Positions 48,201-61,080 of a stretch of 64,000 nt of DNA are shown one piece after another. Below the pieces are notes generated by a model. The model did no database searches. It was not told the DNA's origin and worked only from the letters and a program-made list of their open reading frames with translations. Positions within the stretch are counted from its first letter, which is position 1. Each line of letters begins with the position of its first letter. A program made the translations under genes and the position numbers. This stretch comes from Bradysia coprophila (Eukaryota > Arthropoda > Insecta > Diptera > Sciaridae), in the NCBI RefSeq assembly GCF_014529535.1, contig NW_023503496.1:868001-932000 (forward strand), given 5' to 3'.

Positions 48201-51200
48201 GTTTTCATTGTTCAACAAATTGATGTTCGTGTTTCGTGGAGAAAAACGGTTAATCACACATCGCACATATGAAAAACGTCGTGCTCACCTCTTGAAGAAA
48301 AGTTGAAAATACAGCTCGAGCGATTCGAAGCCCTCGCTCCGGTCTTGCCGCAAAACTTCGCTCTTGTTGAAATTTCTTATTTTCTTCCCTCTGTCAACAA
48401 ATAACTACAATTTTTTCCTCTTCTTTATAAATTAATTTCTTTATTTATGTGGACTCTTAGCAGCTATACAGTAACCATTAACTATTTTATTAAGCAGAGG
48501 GGCTGTTAACCCGATTCTGTCGATATAGTAAGCGCAGTTCAATCATATTGGTTTCAATTCGCAAACATCGAATAAATCGAAAAAGTTAAACGCAACAACG
48601 CTGGTGTATTGCACCACCGATACTCGAACATCCAGTGTCCCAAAATACGCTTCTGTAACCTGCCGGACAGTCGCCCCATACACAAATGGGAATTCGAGCG
48701 ACACCCTGACTTTGACAGGATATTGCATCTGAAACTAAAGACAAATTCGATGGGATCGATGTCACAAAAATTTGAATCGATTCGAAAACAGATTTTATTT
48801 TCAAAATGCGATGTTTTTTTCCAAACATCTCCTGGGCATTTATTTCAAATTCTGCGTTGTACATACTCTGTACAAAACGTAGTTCGAATTCGAATGATAG
48901 ATGTAACATAATTTAACATCGCAACATTGGATATGTGTACAAAATTCTATGTTTCTAGATAGACTCTCGCCTGCAAGACACAGGTATTTTTCACAGTTTG
49001 AAATAAATTTCAATTAGCACCAGAAAATAACTGAGTAAAACATCGCACAATAATTGCGCATTTAGCCTTTGCGATTTCAACACTTACCAGCAATGCCCCA
49101 GTAAATCAAACAAACGAAGAGTAGACGAATTACCACTTTAGCCTGCGACATGCTCAGCTTTTTACTATTCAAAGTTTTGAAAGTTTATAAATTAGGATTT
49201 CTATTAAGTTCTGGCGATCACTTTTGCACTTAACTCTGTGGTAATAGACTGATACATCAAATGCCAAAACCTGCGAATTTATTTCATTTTGAGTCTGAGT
49301 TCGCAATGGTAACTCGAAAACAATAACAGCCCGATAACACTCGAGCGGTGTGCTGCGTAAAATTCGGGAAAATACCTAAAGCTATTGTATCGGGTGGTGC
49401 TTATCTTGTTTATTTGTATGCACAAAGTCTCTTGCTAATAATATATTCAATGAAGTGAGCGGCAATCAGGCAGGCATTACTCACTTTACCCATTATTTTG
49501 GTAAACATTTTTTGACTATCCAGACAGCAATGAGTCATTTTTTATTGCTTATTTTCTGACATTTATTCCGTCATTTTCTTTGGAATTTGATGGAATTACA
49601 AGATGTTTGTCAGTGACATAAATTGAGTTTAATTACAATTCGTACGGTGCTGATACTGCGATGTTTTTCATAACATCTTCCGATGACAATTAAGAATTCT
49701 GTCCTAATGAAGGGAATGTTGGACCAATCTGCACTAAAATACCTACATTGAATGTATACGTTGATGTGTGATATGCGAATCGTCGATCAATCGCTGATGA
49801 ATCGTCGATCAATCGCTGATGAATCGTCGATCAATCGCTGATGAATCGTCGATCAATCGCTGATGAATCGTCGATCAATCGCTGATGAATCGTCGATCAA
49901 TCGTCGAAGAATCTTCGATCAATCGTAGTATCAATCGTCGATCAATCGTAGTATCAATCGTAGAATGAATCGTCGATCAATCGTAGTATCAATCGTCGAT
50001 GAATCGTCGACCAACCGTCGATGAATCTCCGATTAATCGTCGATGAATCTTCTATCAATAGTTGATGAATCTTCGATCAATCGTCGATGAATCTTCTATC
50101 AATAGTCGATCAATAATCGATCAATAATCGATCAATAATCGATCAATAATCGATCAATCGCTGATTAATCTTCGATCAATCGTCGAAGAATCTTTGATCA
50201 ATCGTCGATCAATCGTAGTATCAATCGTCGATCAATCGTAGTATCAATCGTCGATGAATCGTCGACCAATCGTCGATGAATCGTCGACCAATCGTCGATG
50301 AATCTCCGATTAATCGTCGATGAATCTTCTATCAATAGTCGATGAATCTCTGATTAATCGGCGATGAATCTTCGATCAATCGTCGATGAATCTTCGACCA
50401 ATCACAGATGAATCTTCGATCAATCGTCGATAAATCTTCGATCAATCGTCGAAAAATCTTCAATCAATCGTAGGATGAATTGTCGATCAATCGATCGTCG
50501 GTGAATCTTCCATTAATCGCCGATGAATCTTTGATCAAACGTCGATGAATCTTTGATCAATCGTACAGTCGAAGGCAGTCAATTTTCAGCATAAATTAGC
50601 TTCAGCTGTTTTTCAGCTGATCCATACAAACAATCAGCACCGTTTATACGTCTTTATACGGTTTTACCACTATCATGCGCGTGCGTGTAGCAGCTTCAAC
50701 CGTATAAACAAGTATAAACCGTTTTGATTGTATGTGTGGATCAGCTGAAAAACAGCTGAAGCAAATTTATGCTGAAAATTGACTGCATTTGACTGTAGAA
50801 TGAATCGTCGGTGAATCTTCCATTAATCGCCGATGAATCTTTGATCAATAGTCGATGAATCGTGAAATAACGGTGATTCGATGCTAATACAAATCGTTTA
50901 AGTTTACTCTACCGCTACGTCATGTCAATAATTTGTTCGCTTCCTTAACTCCTCTTAGCTAGTATATAAAGGTAATTATTCGTTTTTCGAGATTTCCTAC
51001 AGGCAAAAATCTCTCGAAAATGCAAAAGTTTCGTTTTTTCCAATATTTTTCGCTTTAGGTTTGACTGTTTTATTGCAACGAATTAAAATGACAACGTCGA
51101 TCGATGTATTGTATTACGAACTAACGAAGATCACGTGACCAACTATTTAATGAATCCAACAGGGTAAACAAAAACAGAAGTTTCATTTTCTTACTAAAAC

Positions 51201-54200
51201 ACTAATGCGTGCACATATGGTAAATTCAAAGTCATAATAAGTCAATTTTGTGATAATGAACACATATAGTGTGCTCCCGAACAAGCTGCCGATTATTGTA
51301 TGTTTCGTACCTACAACTGTGTTGGAATATGTATGTGAAAGATAATGGTTCTTCTGTACGAATAGTATGTGAGGAAAGTGTTAGTTAATGAGAAATTTGC
51401 ACGACAATGTGCATAGCGTCAATGGTGTAATGGTCAGCATAGTTGCCTTCCAAGCAGTTGATCCGAGTTCGATTCTCGGTTGACGCAATTTTTTTTTTTA
51501 AATATTTTTGTAGATGAGTGATGCAAGGTACCAAATGGTACCCATTAGGCCTTTTGAGAGTCGATATAAAGATTACGAAACGCTCTATACTTCTTTGGTT
51601 CGGTCTGAAATATTGTGGACTATGGAAAATAGCCCAGACTTATGCACAGACCGCAAGGACCGCATGAAACAATATTCGATCTGGTTTTGTTACAAATTCT
51701 CGGCTAGTAAAGTCAAATTATTTCTAGAAAAAAGGCAATTTTTCGTGTGAGGTTAATCCGAGGCCAACAAACTCACGAAAGTGTTACCTATGCAACTCCC
51801 AACTCTATGTAGACTATTGAGACGACGATCTTTACAATAATTTTACGAAAAACCATTTTCAGCCCCGATGTGTTCGACGAAGATTCCCGCTTAAGAAAAT
51901 GCGCAGCTGCCTTCCGTAACAAATTGGAACAACTGAATGAAGTGGCTCGTAACGAGATCAATGATTACCTAAACTATGCTGTAGAGAACTGTCTCGCATG
52001 TTCGTATTGGCTCATTTCAAATTCTAAAAATTTCTGTTTCCAACTGTCCCGTTCTGCCACTTGTTTCTTCCAGCAATACGATACGAAAGAGTTGAACCAT
52101 TCGGACCCAAGGTGAAGGAAATCTCGTTGCAGTATCCATTGCTCAGCGTTTACTTCACCGATGGTGGAATGAAGGGAGTCGCTCCATTGACGGACATCGA
52201 ACCGGCCATGTACACGGATAAGGGGAAATATTTCATGGCTCACAACGGCTGGGTAATGAATGCCGATCCATTGTTGGATTTTGCCGCACAGCAACCGGGA
52301 CGTGGAAATGTTTACTTAAAGAGGGAACTGATCTCGTGGGGTGATTCGATTAAATTGAGATTCGGTGAAAAGCCGGCTGATTCACCGTACCTGTGGAATT
52401 ACATGAAAGAGTATGTGGCAACCACTGCCAAGATATTCGATGGCGTTCGGTTGGACAACTGTCATTCGACACCATTGCATGTGGCCGAATATTTGCTCGA
52501 TTGTGCACGAGAGGTTAATCCGGAGTTGTATGTGGTGGCCGAACTGTTCACCAATTCGGATCAAACGGATAATATTTTCGTGAATCGTTTGGGAATAACG
52601 TCGCTGATCAGAGGTACTGTTTTGATGTTCAAGGTCCATTCGTGGTACTCATGGCACGATTTGTAACTTTTGTTAGAGGCACAATCTGCATGGGATAGTC
52701 ATGAAGAGGGTCGACTAGTTTATCGTTATGGCGGTGCTCCAGTTGGCGCATTTTACAATTCAGTGGAACGACCACTGGCACCGACCATTGCTCATGCACT
52801 ATTTTTGGACATCACGCACGATAATCCGTCTCCGATTGAAAAGCGATCCGTTTTCGATCTACTTCCGTCTGCTGCTTTAGTTTCGATGGCGTGTTGTGCT
52901 ACAGGCAGTACACGAGGCTATGATGAGCTTGTGCCGCACCATGTAAGTTCAAATGACGGGAAGTCGCTATGTGCAATTTTCTGACGTTTTATCCACGACA
53001 GATTCATGTGGTCAACGAGGAACGACAGTATCAGGAGTGGAACAAAGGTGTCGACGCTAAAAGCGGTATCATAGCTGCCAAACGGGCGATAAATATTTTG
53101 CATGGAAATTTGGTAACCCTTTCCGGATGACACCGACCCGACACGGTAACATTAAAACGAAAAACTTAAATTTTTGCAGGTCCAGGAAGGCCTGAACCAA
53201 GTCTACGTCGATCAAATGGACGTTAATGTGGTGGCTGTGACTCGCCATTCGCCGGATAATCATCAAACTGTCATATTGGTGGCGCACACAAGTTTCCAAA
53301 ATCCTGAACCCAATGCCGGTCCATCGAATGTTAGGCCGTTGGTGTTCGAAGGGGATTTGGAGGAAATTATTTTTGAAGCCGAACTGACGCACAAGTAGGT
53401 AGTGATGTGATTGTCGTTTGTGTTGGCTGCAGTCGACTGTTTGTTTGCCCTTTTCTGTATGTTTCATGTGAGGCTACGGCTTCAACGGATGTCGAAACTT
53501 TCGAAATTCGACCAGGTGGATCCGAGACAATTAGTTCTAGGGCACACAAAGCTGGGGATTTTTTTTTATGAAACGTTCAATGGCTGACGTTTCACGTAAA
53601 CATTTTATTCCATCTTCTGTGGGAGGTGGGGCACACTCGTAATGAGCTTTTCGACTTTCACCTTTGATGTCGACTTTTTGGTTTGGAAGTTTGTAGGAAC
53701 TTCGAACCAAATTACGAGATAAAATTGTGTGCTGGGAAGGATGGGTTGGATCAGCTGATAACTTGAGGAATCGATTTCTGATCTAAAAATTCTGATTTTC
53801 AAAGCAGATGAGCAAACAATGGTCCAATGGTTGTTTGGCCAGTAATTGGTACCGTTTACAGGCTACATGCGTTGAAAACTGTACTTTTCTTGGTTCATCC
53901 ACTTCTTGTGACGCCCTCAGCGTGCACAATTCATTACAAAACTCGAAATAAAAAAAATGAAAAGTCTCGTTTTCGTGTGTTCATTGACTTCGGCTACGCC
54001 TCGGATCAACAAAATTCTCACGAAAACTACAGCCCTTGTTATGTAGGGACTAGGGATGAAAAGTCAATTTTTCAAGTGATTTTTATTGATCCAAGCGTGT
54101 CGGTCTTCGTTGAATGCATCACCGAAATTGTGAATCTCAAGCTGTGAGGAGGAGAGTGGGAAATCCACAGTTACGGTGGAAAAGCAAGAGAAAATGTTTT

Positions 54201-57200
54201 TGGATTATGCCTCCTCCTCTCCTTCACGACTTTCGAAAATTGTTTCACGTTCGATGATGCTCCCAGACTAATGCTCTGATCGGGCTCGGTCTGACCAGAA
54301 CCCGAACCTAAACTAAGGGTTCAGGTTCGACTCAAACTTACTTTACCTGAAACTGAGATTATCGATTTCGGCAGATTTCGGATTCAAACCGAACCGAACC
54401 CGAACCTGAAGTTCAGGTCTAATCTGACGTGAAGCTGAACTATTACTTTCGGATTGACCTGATCCGAAACTGATCTGAAACTGAAATTTTTAGGATGGAT
54501 CAGGTCAAGTTCGAGTAACCCACATTTTTTGTGTGAAAGTTTGTGATTTCTGGAATAAAAATTTCAGGTCACCCGAACTCGACCTGATCCGACCTGAAAA
54601 TTTCCGGGTCAAATCCGAAAGTAAAAGTTCAAATTCGGATCGAGCCAACTCAGGTTCGGGTTGATTCGTGTTAAAATCCGGTTCGGGTCAACCTGAACTG
54701 AAACAGGTTAATCCGAACCCGATCCCAGACTTTTCGCCTCCAAATTTCAGTACAACTTTTTCCCAACAAAGTCTTTCGTCCAACTCCCCCGTGTAACGCA
54801 TCCTCACTTTAATTTCTTTTTTCTTATTCTTTTCAAACTGCCTAACACATTCGACCTATTCGACATCGCACACACACACACACAAAAACACACAAAACCA
54901 ATCAGGTGCTTTTCTGTCTGCAATTTTTTCAGTAGCTCTGGAAAACCGTTCGATCGTCCGTACAATTTCGAAAAAAATCCGAAATTCATCAACGGCCTCA
55001 CCGAATACGAACTGAAGATCAGCGAACACATACCGCTGGTCCAATCGAATATCTTCAAGCACACGGCCGTTAAAGACGGAAATGTGACGAAATTGGAATT
55101 CGGAAATTTACGACCCGGAAGTGTAATAGCTGTTCGGTAAGTCGATTAACTGAATGGTGTGCACTGCACACGGTGCCACAGAATCAAAATCTTTTTAAAT
55201 CGATAAATGTCGCAATCGATAAACAGTGTTCGTCCGCACCAGCACGTCATTCCGCACTTTGCCAACTTGGACGATTTGGTGCGCAGTTTTATGAGCAAAC
55301 AGTTCGGCACCCGGGCCAACGAATTGAAGACAATTGTCTCGAAATTGGATTTGAATGACTTGAACAAGGCCATTTACTGCTGCGATCAGGAGGAACGTGA
55401 TGCTGGCAACGGTGGAGTGTACAACATTCCCGGTTATGGTCCGTTGGTGTACAGTGGATCGCAAGGATTCAATTCGTTGCTGTCGGTCATTGGACCGAAC
55501 AACGATTTGGGTCATCCGATTTGTTGTAATTTGCGTGAGGGCAATTGGATGATTGGTGAGTTTCGTAATGATGCTGGGAAGTGAACGTTGAGGTTCGTTC
55601 GGCACCGAAGGAGAAGAACTTTTCGTTCTGTTTCTGTTTACGTCTTCCGAAACGTTTGATAAAATTCCTTGCAGATTACATACACGAACGGCTGAATAAG
55701 TACCCAGGCACAGTCGAATTGGCGAAATGGATCGATGTGAATACCAAGTCGCTGAAAGAAATTCCAAGGTGACGTGAGCTTTGTTACCGGCCTATTTTCA
55801 CTCGTGGCTTAATCTGACCCATTCGCTTTTACAGATATCTGATTCCCAGTTACTTTGACGTCATCTACACCGGAATCCATGACTTGTTAATCGGCCAAAG
55901 TCACAACCTGATGTCTGAGTAAATTTTTCTATTTTTTAATTTCTATTAAGTTGACCACGCCGACTATCAATCGACAGTCGGTAGTGTCTAGTGTGTTAGT
56001 CAGCATCATTGTTATGGGGACCATTAAAAGAATTTCGTACGAAAAATCATTGACAAAGAAAAAACGAGTTAACGAACGGCTGTTCATTTATTCATTCATC
56101 ACCCGCACAGGACCGGACTGGCCATATTAGGCGATCGGCTAAAACACCAAATTATATCAATTTTTGGCGTGCTTAAAAGCCTCAAACAAAGTTCATTTCG
56201 ACACCATTCAGCCACTTCGCCCGATGAGTCCTATCACAGCTAGTCCGGGCTTGCACCTGGAAATGTTACGTTGCATCATCAGAAAAATAGTTGGTTTGAT
56301 GGGAACGTCAACGAGTCCACGATGCATGGAAGCAATGGGAACAGGTCGGGATATTAGATCATTAGCAGGTGTAGTTGGCGTAATGATAGATTAAGCTTCA
56401 GCGGCAAAGTTTAGTAATTTCTCGGTCATCGACCGATTGATTTTATAACTTTAATGATGGCTGCTATGTCAGAAAAAGTGGTCCCGCTCGCTTGAGAATT
56501 TTAATGTATTTCGACAATTGGATGTGACTGATGGGTCAAAGTTTCCGAACTATATTTTTTGGTCTCATGAACCGGTTATAACCGGTAAACCGGTTGTAGA
56601 ACAGGGAAGAAGATGGACCCTTAGGAATGATGGAATTCTAAGAACTAGCGTCGAGACACCTCAAAAACGTCCTTAATCCAGAAGAGAGTTCAAAAAAGCT
56701 GATAGAAACGCCTGTCATCACTGAGTTCTAGAACTAGAAAACTGGGATGGAATTCTGGGAACCTTAAAATTTTCCAAGTCCAGAACATGGTTCGAAAATT
56801 AACTGATGGCAGGCTATCCTTGAGCTCTAGAGCTGACCTCTCTTGACACCTCAATCTTTCGCCAAATCAAGAGGAAACTACAAAAATGATTGAAATGCTT
56901 GTTGAGTTCTAGCTTCGTGTGTAGGAAGACTCAGGAATAGTCATGTAGATGCAGATCATTCAAAGCCAGTATTTTTAAATTTGTTCGGAAACTTTGACCT
57001 GTCACTCACACTGTCAAAATGCATTAGAAATCTCTAGCGAGTGAGATGACACAGCAGCCCGGACTGATGCGAGAGTCGCTGTACTTCGATCTGTAGGAGT
57101 TCAGTTCTGACCAGCTTTCTTTCGCTTCCACGTGTCCGCAGCAGAAATGTTGACTGATCTGCACGATTGTTCTTAGTCAACATTCTGTCGACGTCATGTG

Positions 57201-59383
57201 GAAACGAGAGCCAAGTATTCACTCTGCAGGTAAGGAAAATGGAAGGAAAATGTCTATTTCAAAGGGTTAAGACTCCCGTCAGTTTAGTAACTACTCAGTC
57301 GCTCCTATTTACTGTGATGCAAAGTAACGTTCCTTCAACCATCTGATTGTTCTGTCATCACTTTCGTCACTCTCCCATCAATTTTAGATTCATTAAAAAT
57401 GGCAGTGGATTCGAAAAGTATCTTGCGCTCGGTTCACTTCAATTCGTAGCAGTAAGCCCATCATGCGATCTACCGAAATTGAGTCCAAAAACTAGTCCAC
57501 CACTGCCTCCATCCAGATGTTCGACAATATCGGCCGGTTTGCCACACTTTTCAACGGGATATATGCGCACTTGGGTACATACAAGAACACATCCGATCAT
57601 ACATAACATGACTGACTGAACATTTCCTCCATCTAGGGTCGCGACACATTCATTTCCTTGCGTGGACTTCTGATTTTGACGGGACGATACGACGAGGCCA
57701 GATATCATATCTTGGGATTCGGATCTTGTTTACGGCACGGACTGATGCCCAACTTATTGGATAATGGCACAACGCCGAGATTCAATTGCCGTGACGCCAT
57801 TTGGTGGTGGATGCATAGCATTAAGCAGTACGTCACCGAAGTGCCGAATGGACAGGCGATTTTGACGGAATCGGTTTCTCGAATCTTTCCCACAGATGAT
57901 TCGGAGCATCGAAATGCCGGCGAAGTGGTAGGTGCTCCATCGGCCGAGATGAAAAAAATTTCCTAATTTTTCGGGCAACTTTTCCAAGGATCAACCACTA
58001 TTCGACATAATGCAAGAGGCCCTGACAACGCACTTCCAAGGACTGATATTCCGTGAACGGAACGCTGGCAAAGCTATTGACGAGCATATGCTCGATGGGG
58101 GTTTCAACAATCAAATCGGTATCCATCCGACGACTGGTTTCGTGTTCGGCGGAAATGTACTGAACTGTGGCACTTGGATGGACAAGATGGGCTCGTCGGA
58201 ACGGGCTGGCAACAAAGGTATTCCCAGTACGCCACGTGATGGTTCGGCTGTGGAATTGGTAGGATTACAAATGGCTGTGCTGAGATTTATGGACGATTTG
58301 GGGAAGAGAAAACTCATTCCGTACCAGTCGGTTGAACGAACTGGTAAAAATGGTACGGATGATGGATGGGTGTTGGATTTGTGAGTTGGAGGAATAATTT
58401 CTTGTTCAACTGACAGGTGAGAAAACCACATGGACGTACGAACATTGGGCCAATTTGATAGCGGACAATTTCGAGACGAATTTCTTTGTGTCGAACCAGT
58501 GCACCGATCCATTGGTGAACAAGAGAGGAATTTACAAAGACTCGCTGGGAGCATCGAAAGCATGGGCCGACTTTCAATTACGCTGCAATTTTCCAATAGC
58601 AATGGTGGTGGTAAGACCCTCGACAATAATCAAAGCCTGACACCGATTCAGTGAGAAGTCTCAAATTTCAAGGCACCCGAACTGTTCGACCCGAATCACG
58701 CTTGGCAAGCACTCGAATTGGCGAAGAAACATCTCGTCGGACCGCTCGGAATGAAAACACTGGATCCGGACGATTTTGAGTATCGCGGTTTCTATGACAA
58801 CAGCAATGACTCGGACGATCCGCACGTTTCGCATGGATCAAACTACCATCAAGGTAATCAAGGACAAAATTGTCTCGATTGGTTCCAGATCAATGACAAT
58901 TTGACGAAATTTTCCGTTTAGGACCGGAATGGCTGTGGCCCATCGGCTTCTATCTACGAGCTCGATTAATATTCGCCAAAAAAACGAATCGTCTGCCGGA
59001 AACGGTTGCCGAAACATGGTCCATACTGACGAAACATTTGCATGAAATTCAAACGTCACCGTGGCGTGGACTGCCGGAATTGACCAACGAGAATGGATCG
59101 TACTGTGTGGACTCGTGTCGAACCCAGGTAAGTTTTCTGTGGATTTTTTCTTCAATTTTTCGGTTGATCTCGAGTCGAATTCCGTCGTTCATCCAACCCA
59201 ATTCGACAATCAGCAAAAGGATCAATTTCCCTACCGTTTTGCATTAAAATGTCGTTTCTCTTGCAGGCATGGAGCATGGCAACAATACTTGAGGTGAGTA
59301 CATTGATAGATAATCGCGATTGGTAGTGTTAGTGTTGTCACATCGGCTGTGATCTGTTATAGATAAAACGACCACGACTTTAG
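42238..59383 (+). CDS. AGL: Glycogen debranching enzyme (4-alpha-glucanotransferase / amylo-1,6-glucosidase)
   Basis: Cytosolic enzyme that removes glycogen branch points. Exons: 42238-42385, 42482-42656, 42719-42929, 43023-43499, 43569-43708, 51863-51999, 52074-52613, 52677-52942, 53002-53112, 53180-53394, 54933-55136, 55227-55555, 55675-55768, 55835-55918, 57388-57574, 57637-57927, 57989-58343, 58417-58610, 58673-58853, 58922-59127, 59267-59293 and probably 59363-59383. All phases join, about 1530 residues, near the usual animal length. The transferase half has [40 protein letters not shown] (nucleophile Asp at about residue 555) and VVAELF (acid Glu at about 585). The glucosidase half has [63 protein letters not shown] and the end [13 protein letters not shown]. 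No lesion. Weak donor at exon 6 (GTTCGT). The last exon, IKRPRL then TAG, has AATAAA just after it but is not confirmed by homology. Confidence 0.95.
45102..45941 (-). pseudogene. DNA/RNA non-specific endonuclease with Cys-rich N-terminus, frameshifted
   Basis: Exon 1 (45899-45941) encodes a signal peptide [14 protein letters not shown] and ends in a GTAGGT donor; exon 2 starts at 45833. Two Cys modules follow ([27 protein letters not shown] with KWEYCS). The nuclease part has [59 protein letters not shown] and the active-site block [13 protein letters not shown] with [12 protein letters not shown], close to the D-R-G-H form of the family. Frames change after WEYC...YLVWL, between YLTQ and NTPNAV, and after LVDMST, where [14 protein letters not shown] continues in another frame. 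I read it as a recently broken gene, nested in the AGL intron on the opposite strand. Sequencing error could explain single shifts but hardly all three. Confidence 0.6.
47150..47400. mobile_element. Palindromic MITE, diverged relative of 15075-15298
   Basis: Ends AATGTAGACCAATGACGACC and ATTGCGGTCGTACATTTTTT, with GTTAGCTTTCAACAGAGAAT inside and TTCTGATGAAAAGATATTAA just after, as in the other copy. Confidence 0.5.
48045..48268. mobile_element. MITE (TATTTTCTCCACT...AAAATGACGTT family), copy 1
   Basis: Starts with ATTTTCTCCACTCAATGTGA and ends TTTCGTGGAGAAAAACGGTT. A relative is at 59675-59921. Confidence 0.5.
48586..49151 (-). CDS. Secreted six-cysteine peptide, nested in AGL intron 5
   Basis: Two exons, 49088-49151 and 48586-48728, 68 residues. 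Exon 1 encodes a signal peptide, [20 protein letters not shown] then AG|GTAAGT. The second exon follows TTTAGTTTCAG. The mature part is about 45 residues, [46 protein letters not shown], with Cys spacing C-x9-C-x4-C-x13-C-x11-CC. Six Cys suggests three disulfides, as in insect defence or signalling peptides, but the spacing matches no family I can name. A TATA-like TTTATAAA lies about 35 bp before the ATG on the minus strand. It is transcribed opposite to the host gene. Confidence 0.7.
49775..50868. repeat. ATCGTCGATCA minisatellite
   Basis: Tandem array about 1.1 kb long. The first part is exact 22-bp units (AATCGTCGATCAATCGCTGATG, five times). Later units drift as 11-bp variants (AATCTTCGATCA, AATCGTAGTATC, AATAATCGATC). 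A 230-bp MITE interrupts it at 50566-50795. Confidence 0.9.
50566..50795. mobile_element. Palindromic MITE with TA duplication inside the minisatellite
   Basis: Ends CAGTCGAAGGCAGTCAATTT and its complement AAATTGACTGC...GACTG, flanked by TA on both sides. The arms pair over about 100 bp (CAGCTGTTTTTCAGCTGATC). CAGT ends with TA duplication fit Tc1/mariner-type MITEs. Confidence 0.75.
51416..51487 (+). tRNA. tRNA-Gly (UCC)
   Basis: 72 nt. The acceptor stem GCGTCAA pairs with TTGACGC and the discriminator is A. The D arm has the A-box TGGTGTAATGGTCAG, the anticodon loop CTTCCAA gives UCC, and the T arm CCGAG-TTCGATT-CTCGG has the B-box. A run of T at 51488-51497 is the polymerase III stop. It lies in AGL intron 5, on the same strand. 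Confidence 0.95.
53395..54932. other. AGL intron 10 with a GAACCTGAAC / GGTTCGGG repeat tract
   Basis: At about 54270-54740 the sequence is a dense set of CCGAACCCGAACCTGAA-type and complementary TTCAGGTTCGGGTT-type words, a diverged foldback or simple repeat. The rest shows no gene. Confidence 0.55.
55919..57387. other. AGL intron 14
   Basis: About 1.5 kb. The frames at 56164-56394 and 57034-57222 have no support. No element ends recognised. Confidence 0.4.
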
Positions 59384-60762
59384 GAATAAACCACCAGCTG
59401 TGACTAGTAAAATATTCGAATTATTTAGAACAAATGAAGTAAAAGATTCGATAGTAAAAATTCTGACAAGCTAACGTCTGTGAAGGGTTAACGGAGAGTA
59501 ACACCAGGTTCAAGGACAAACTACCACATTTTTTGCTGTGCAAGGTCGGACGCTAGCAGTCAGGCGGAGGATCGAAATCTATGTACAGAGATGAAAATTG
59601 TTTGCTCTCCCCCTTCGTTTAACAGTGATAGGCAGAGGGTTTCAGACGAGCAAGACGCCTGTGCAAATAATGTTTTCATCCGTGCGGCGTGAATAGCTGT
59701 ATTTTCTCCACTAAAATGCAGATGACGTTCTATTGACGCTCTCTCTGATGACAGTTCAATTGAGAATTATTTTTTTCTTTCTCAACTCTTGTCCATGGGA
59801 CAAACAAAAGTTTTTCTCTTTCCTCCAAATGCCACTTGGTTTTGGTTTTGAAAAATGGTTACACAAATCGATGTGTTTGTTTCGTGGATAAAAATGGTTA
59901 TTCACGCCACGCTCGGATGAAATAGTTATTGGCTTACCTCTGGGAGAAAATAGGAAATTCCAACTCGATCGATTGTTTCGAGTTGGAATTTCCTATTTCC
60001 TCCCATAAGGGAACACAACGTTTTTCATGCGTACATGTTGTGTTTTGTCGTTTTTCTCCACAAAATGAAAACATCGGTTCGTCATACCATTTTCCAAAAC
60101 ATAAACAAAGAGACAGTTCAAGTGAGAAAAGTTCTATTTTCTTCCCGCCGGAGAGAAAGTGCTGCACTTTTCTCATTAGAAATGTCATTCGACCGGTCGT
60201 CAAGAAAACACAAAATTCTCATGGCTCTCTCATGGGAGAGAAAATAGGGCAACAAACGACGCGTGCATGAAAAGTTATGTGTACATCTCGGGAAGAAAAT
60301 AGGGAATTCCAACTCGATCGAATTGCGGCCCTCGCTTCACTCTGACAGAAAACTTTCGATCTTGTTGGAATTTCCTAATCCGATTTCCCGATATCCACTA
60401 AAATTCGAACAAAGGGCATAGCATGTAAAAAATGCCCCCAACGGAACTAAAGCCTGTGATACATCATTCGAAAGGTCTTGGCCTAGAACTACTTTTAGTG
60501 GAGTATGAATCTCCAAAATGGAGGTATAGTGGAGTTTTTGACGAAAATGTGAATTTTGTTTTTCATTTATTTCTGTCTAGTGTGTTGACGTAAAAATCTG
60601 TAAAAATTCTCAAAAAATGTCTATACAAGGGGTCTGCGATTTTTTTCAGATTTTTTGGACCCCTATTTAAGCGTGAAAAATTCAAAGAAAAATTCAATGA
60701 TTTTTTTCCATCTGTCAGACAAAAAAGTGCTACCACCATTTTTGGTTCATTGAATTGTCTTC
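59384..60762. other. 3' flank of AGL, with a MITE at about 59675-59921
   Basis: The MITE has extended inverted ends TTTCATCCGTGCGGCGTGAA and TTCACGCCACGCTCGGATGA. Related sequence (TTCTCCACAAAATGAAAAC) and AACTCGATCGAATTGCGGCCC-type repeats fill 59940-60370. No gene. Confidence 0.5.
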
Positions 60763-61080
60763 ATTATGTGATTTTTCCAGATTTTTCAAAATGGTGGAAC
60801 ACAGCCCAATTTATTGAAGAATGAGTTTTTTCACAACTAACGGGGGTTCCAAAAATTCTGCAAAAAATTACAGATGCTACTCTACATTCTTTGACATTTT
60901 TTGAGAATTTTTTTCAGAATTTTCAGTTAAAGCCATCGGCAGCTGATGAGGAAAGTACGCGAAAGTTTTGTCAACAAAAATCTTACCCGAAAAATTTTAG
61001 GATTAAAATTATAACAAAAAAAAATTGCGTCAACAAGTAGCAGATGATTCGGCTTTCTTCCGTTTGAATTCCATTCTTTA

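Larger units (their letters stand above)
43709..51862 (+). other. Intron 5 of AGL, 8.15 kb, with genes and repeats inside
   Basis: All other AGL introns are below 1.6 kb. This one holds a nuclease pseudogene (45102-45941), a peptide gene (48586-49151), MITEs at about 47150-47400 and 48045-48268, a minisatellite (49775-50868) and a tRNA (51416-51487). 43709-45101, 45942-47149 and 47401-48044 are otherwise featureless; 46200-46500 has diverged GGAAATACTAGAAGTTGAAA-type repeats. Confidence 0.85.

Noticed and set aside
55195..55767. 190-codon minus-strand frame
   Set aside because: Antisense of debranching enzyme exons 12 and 13; no domain.
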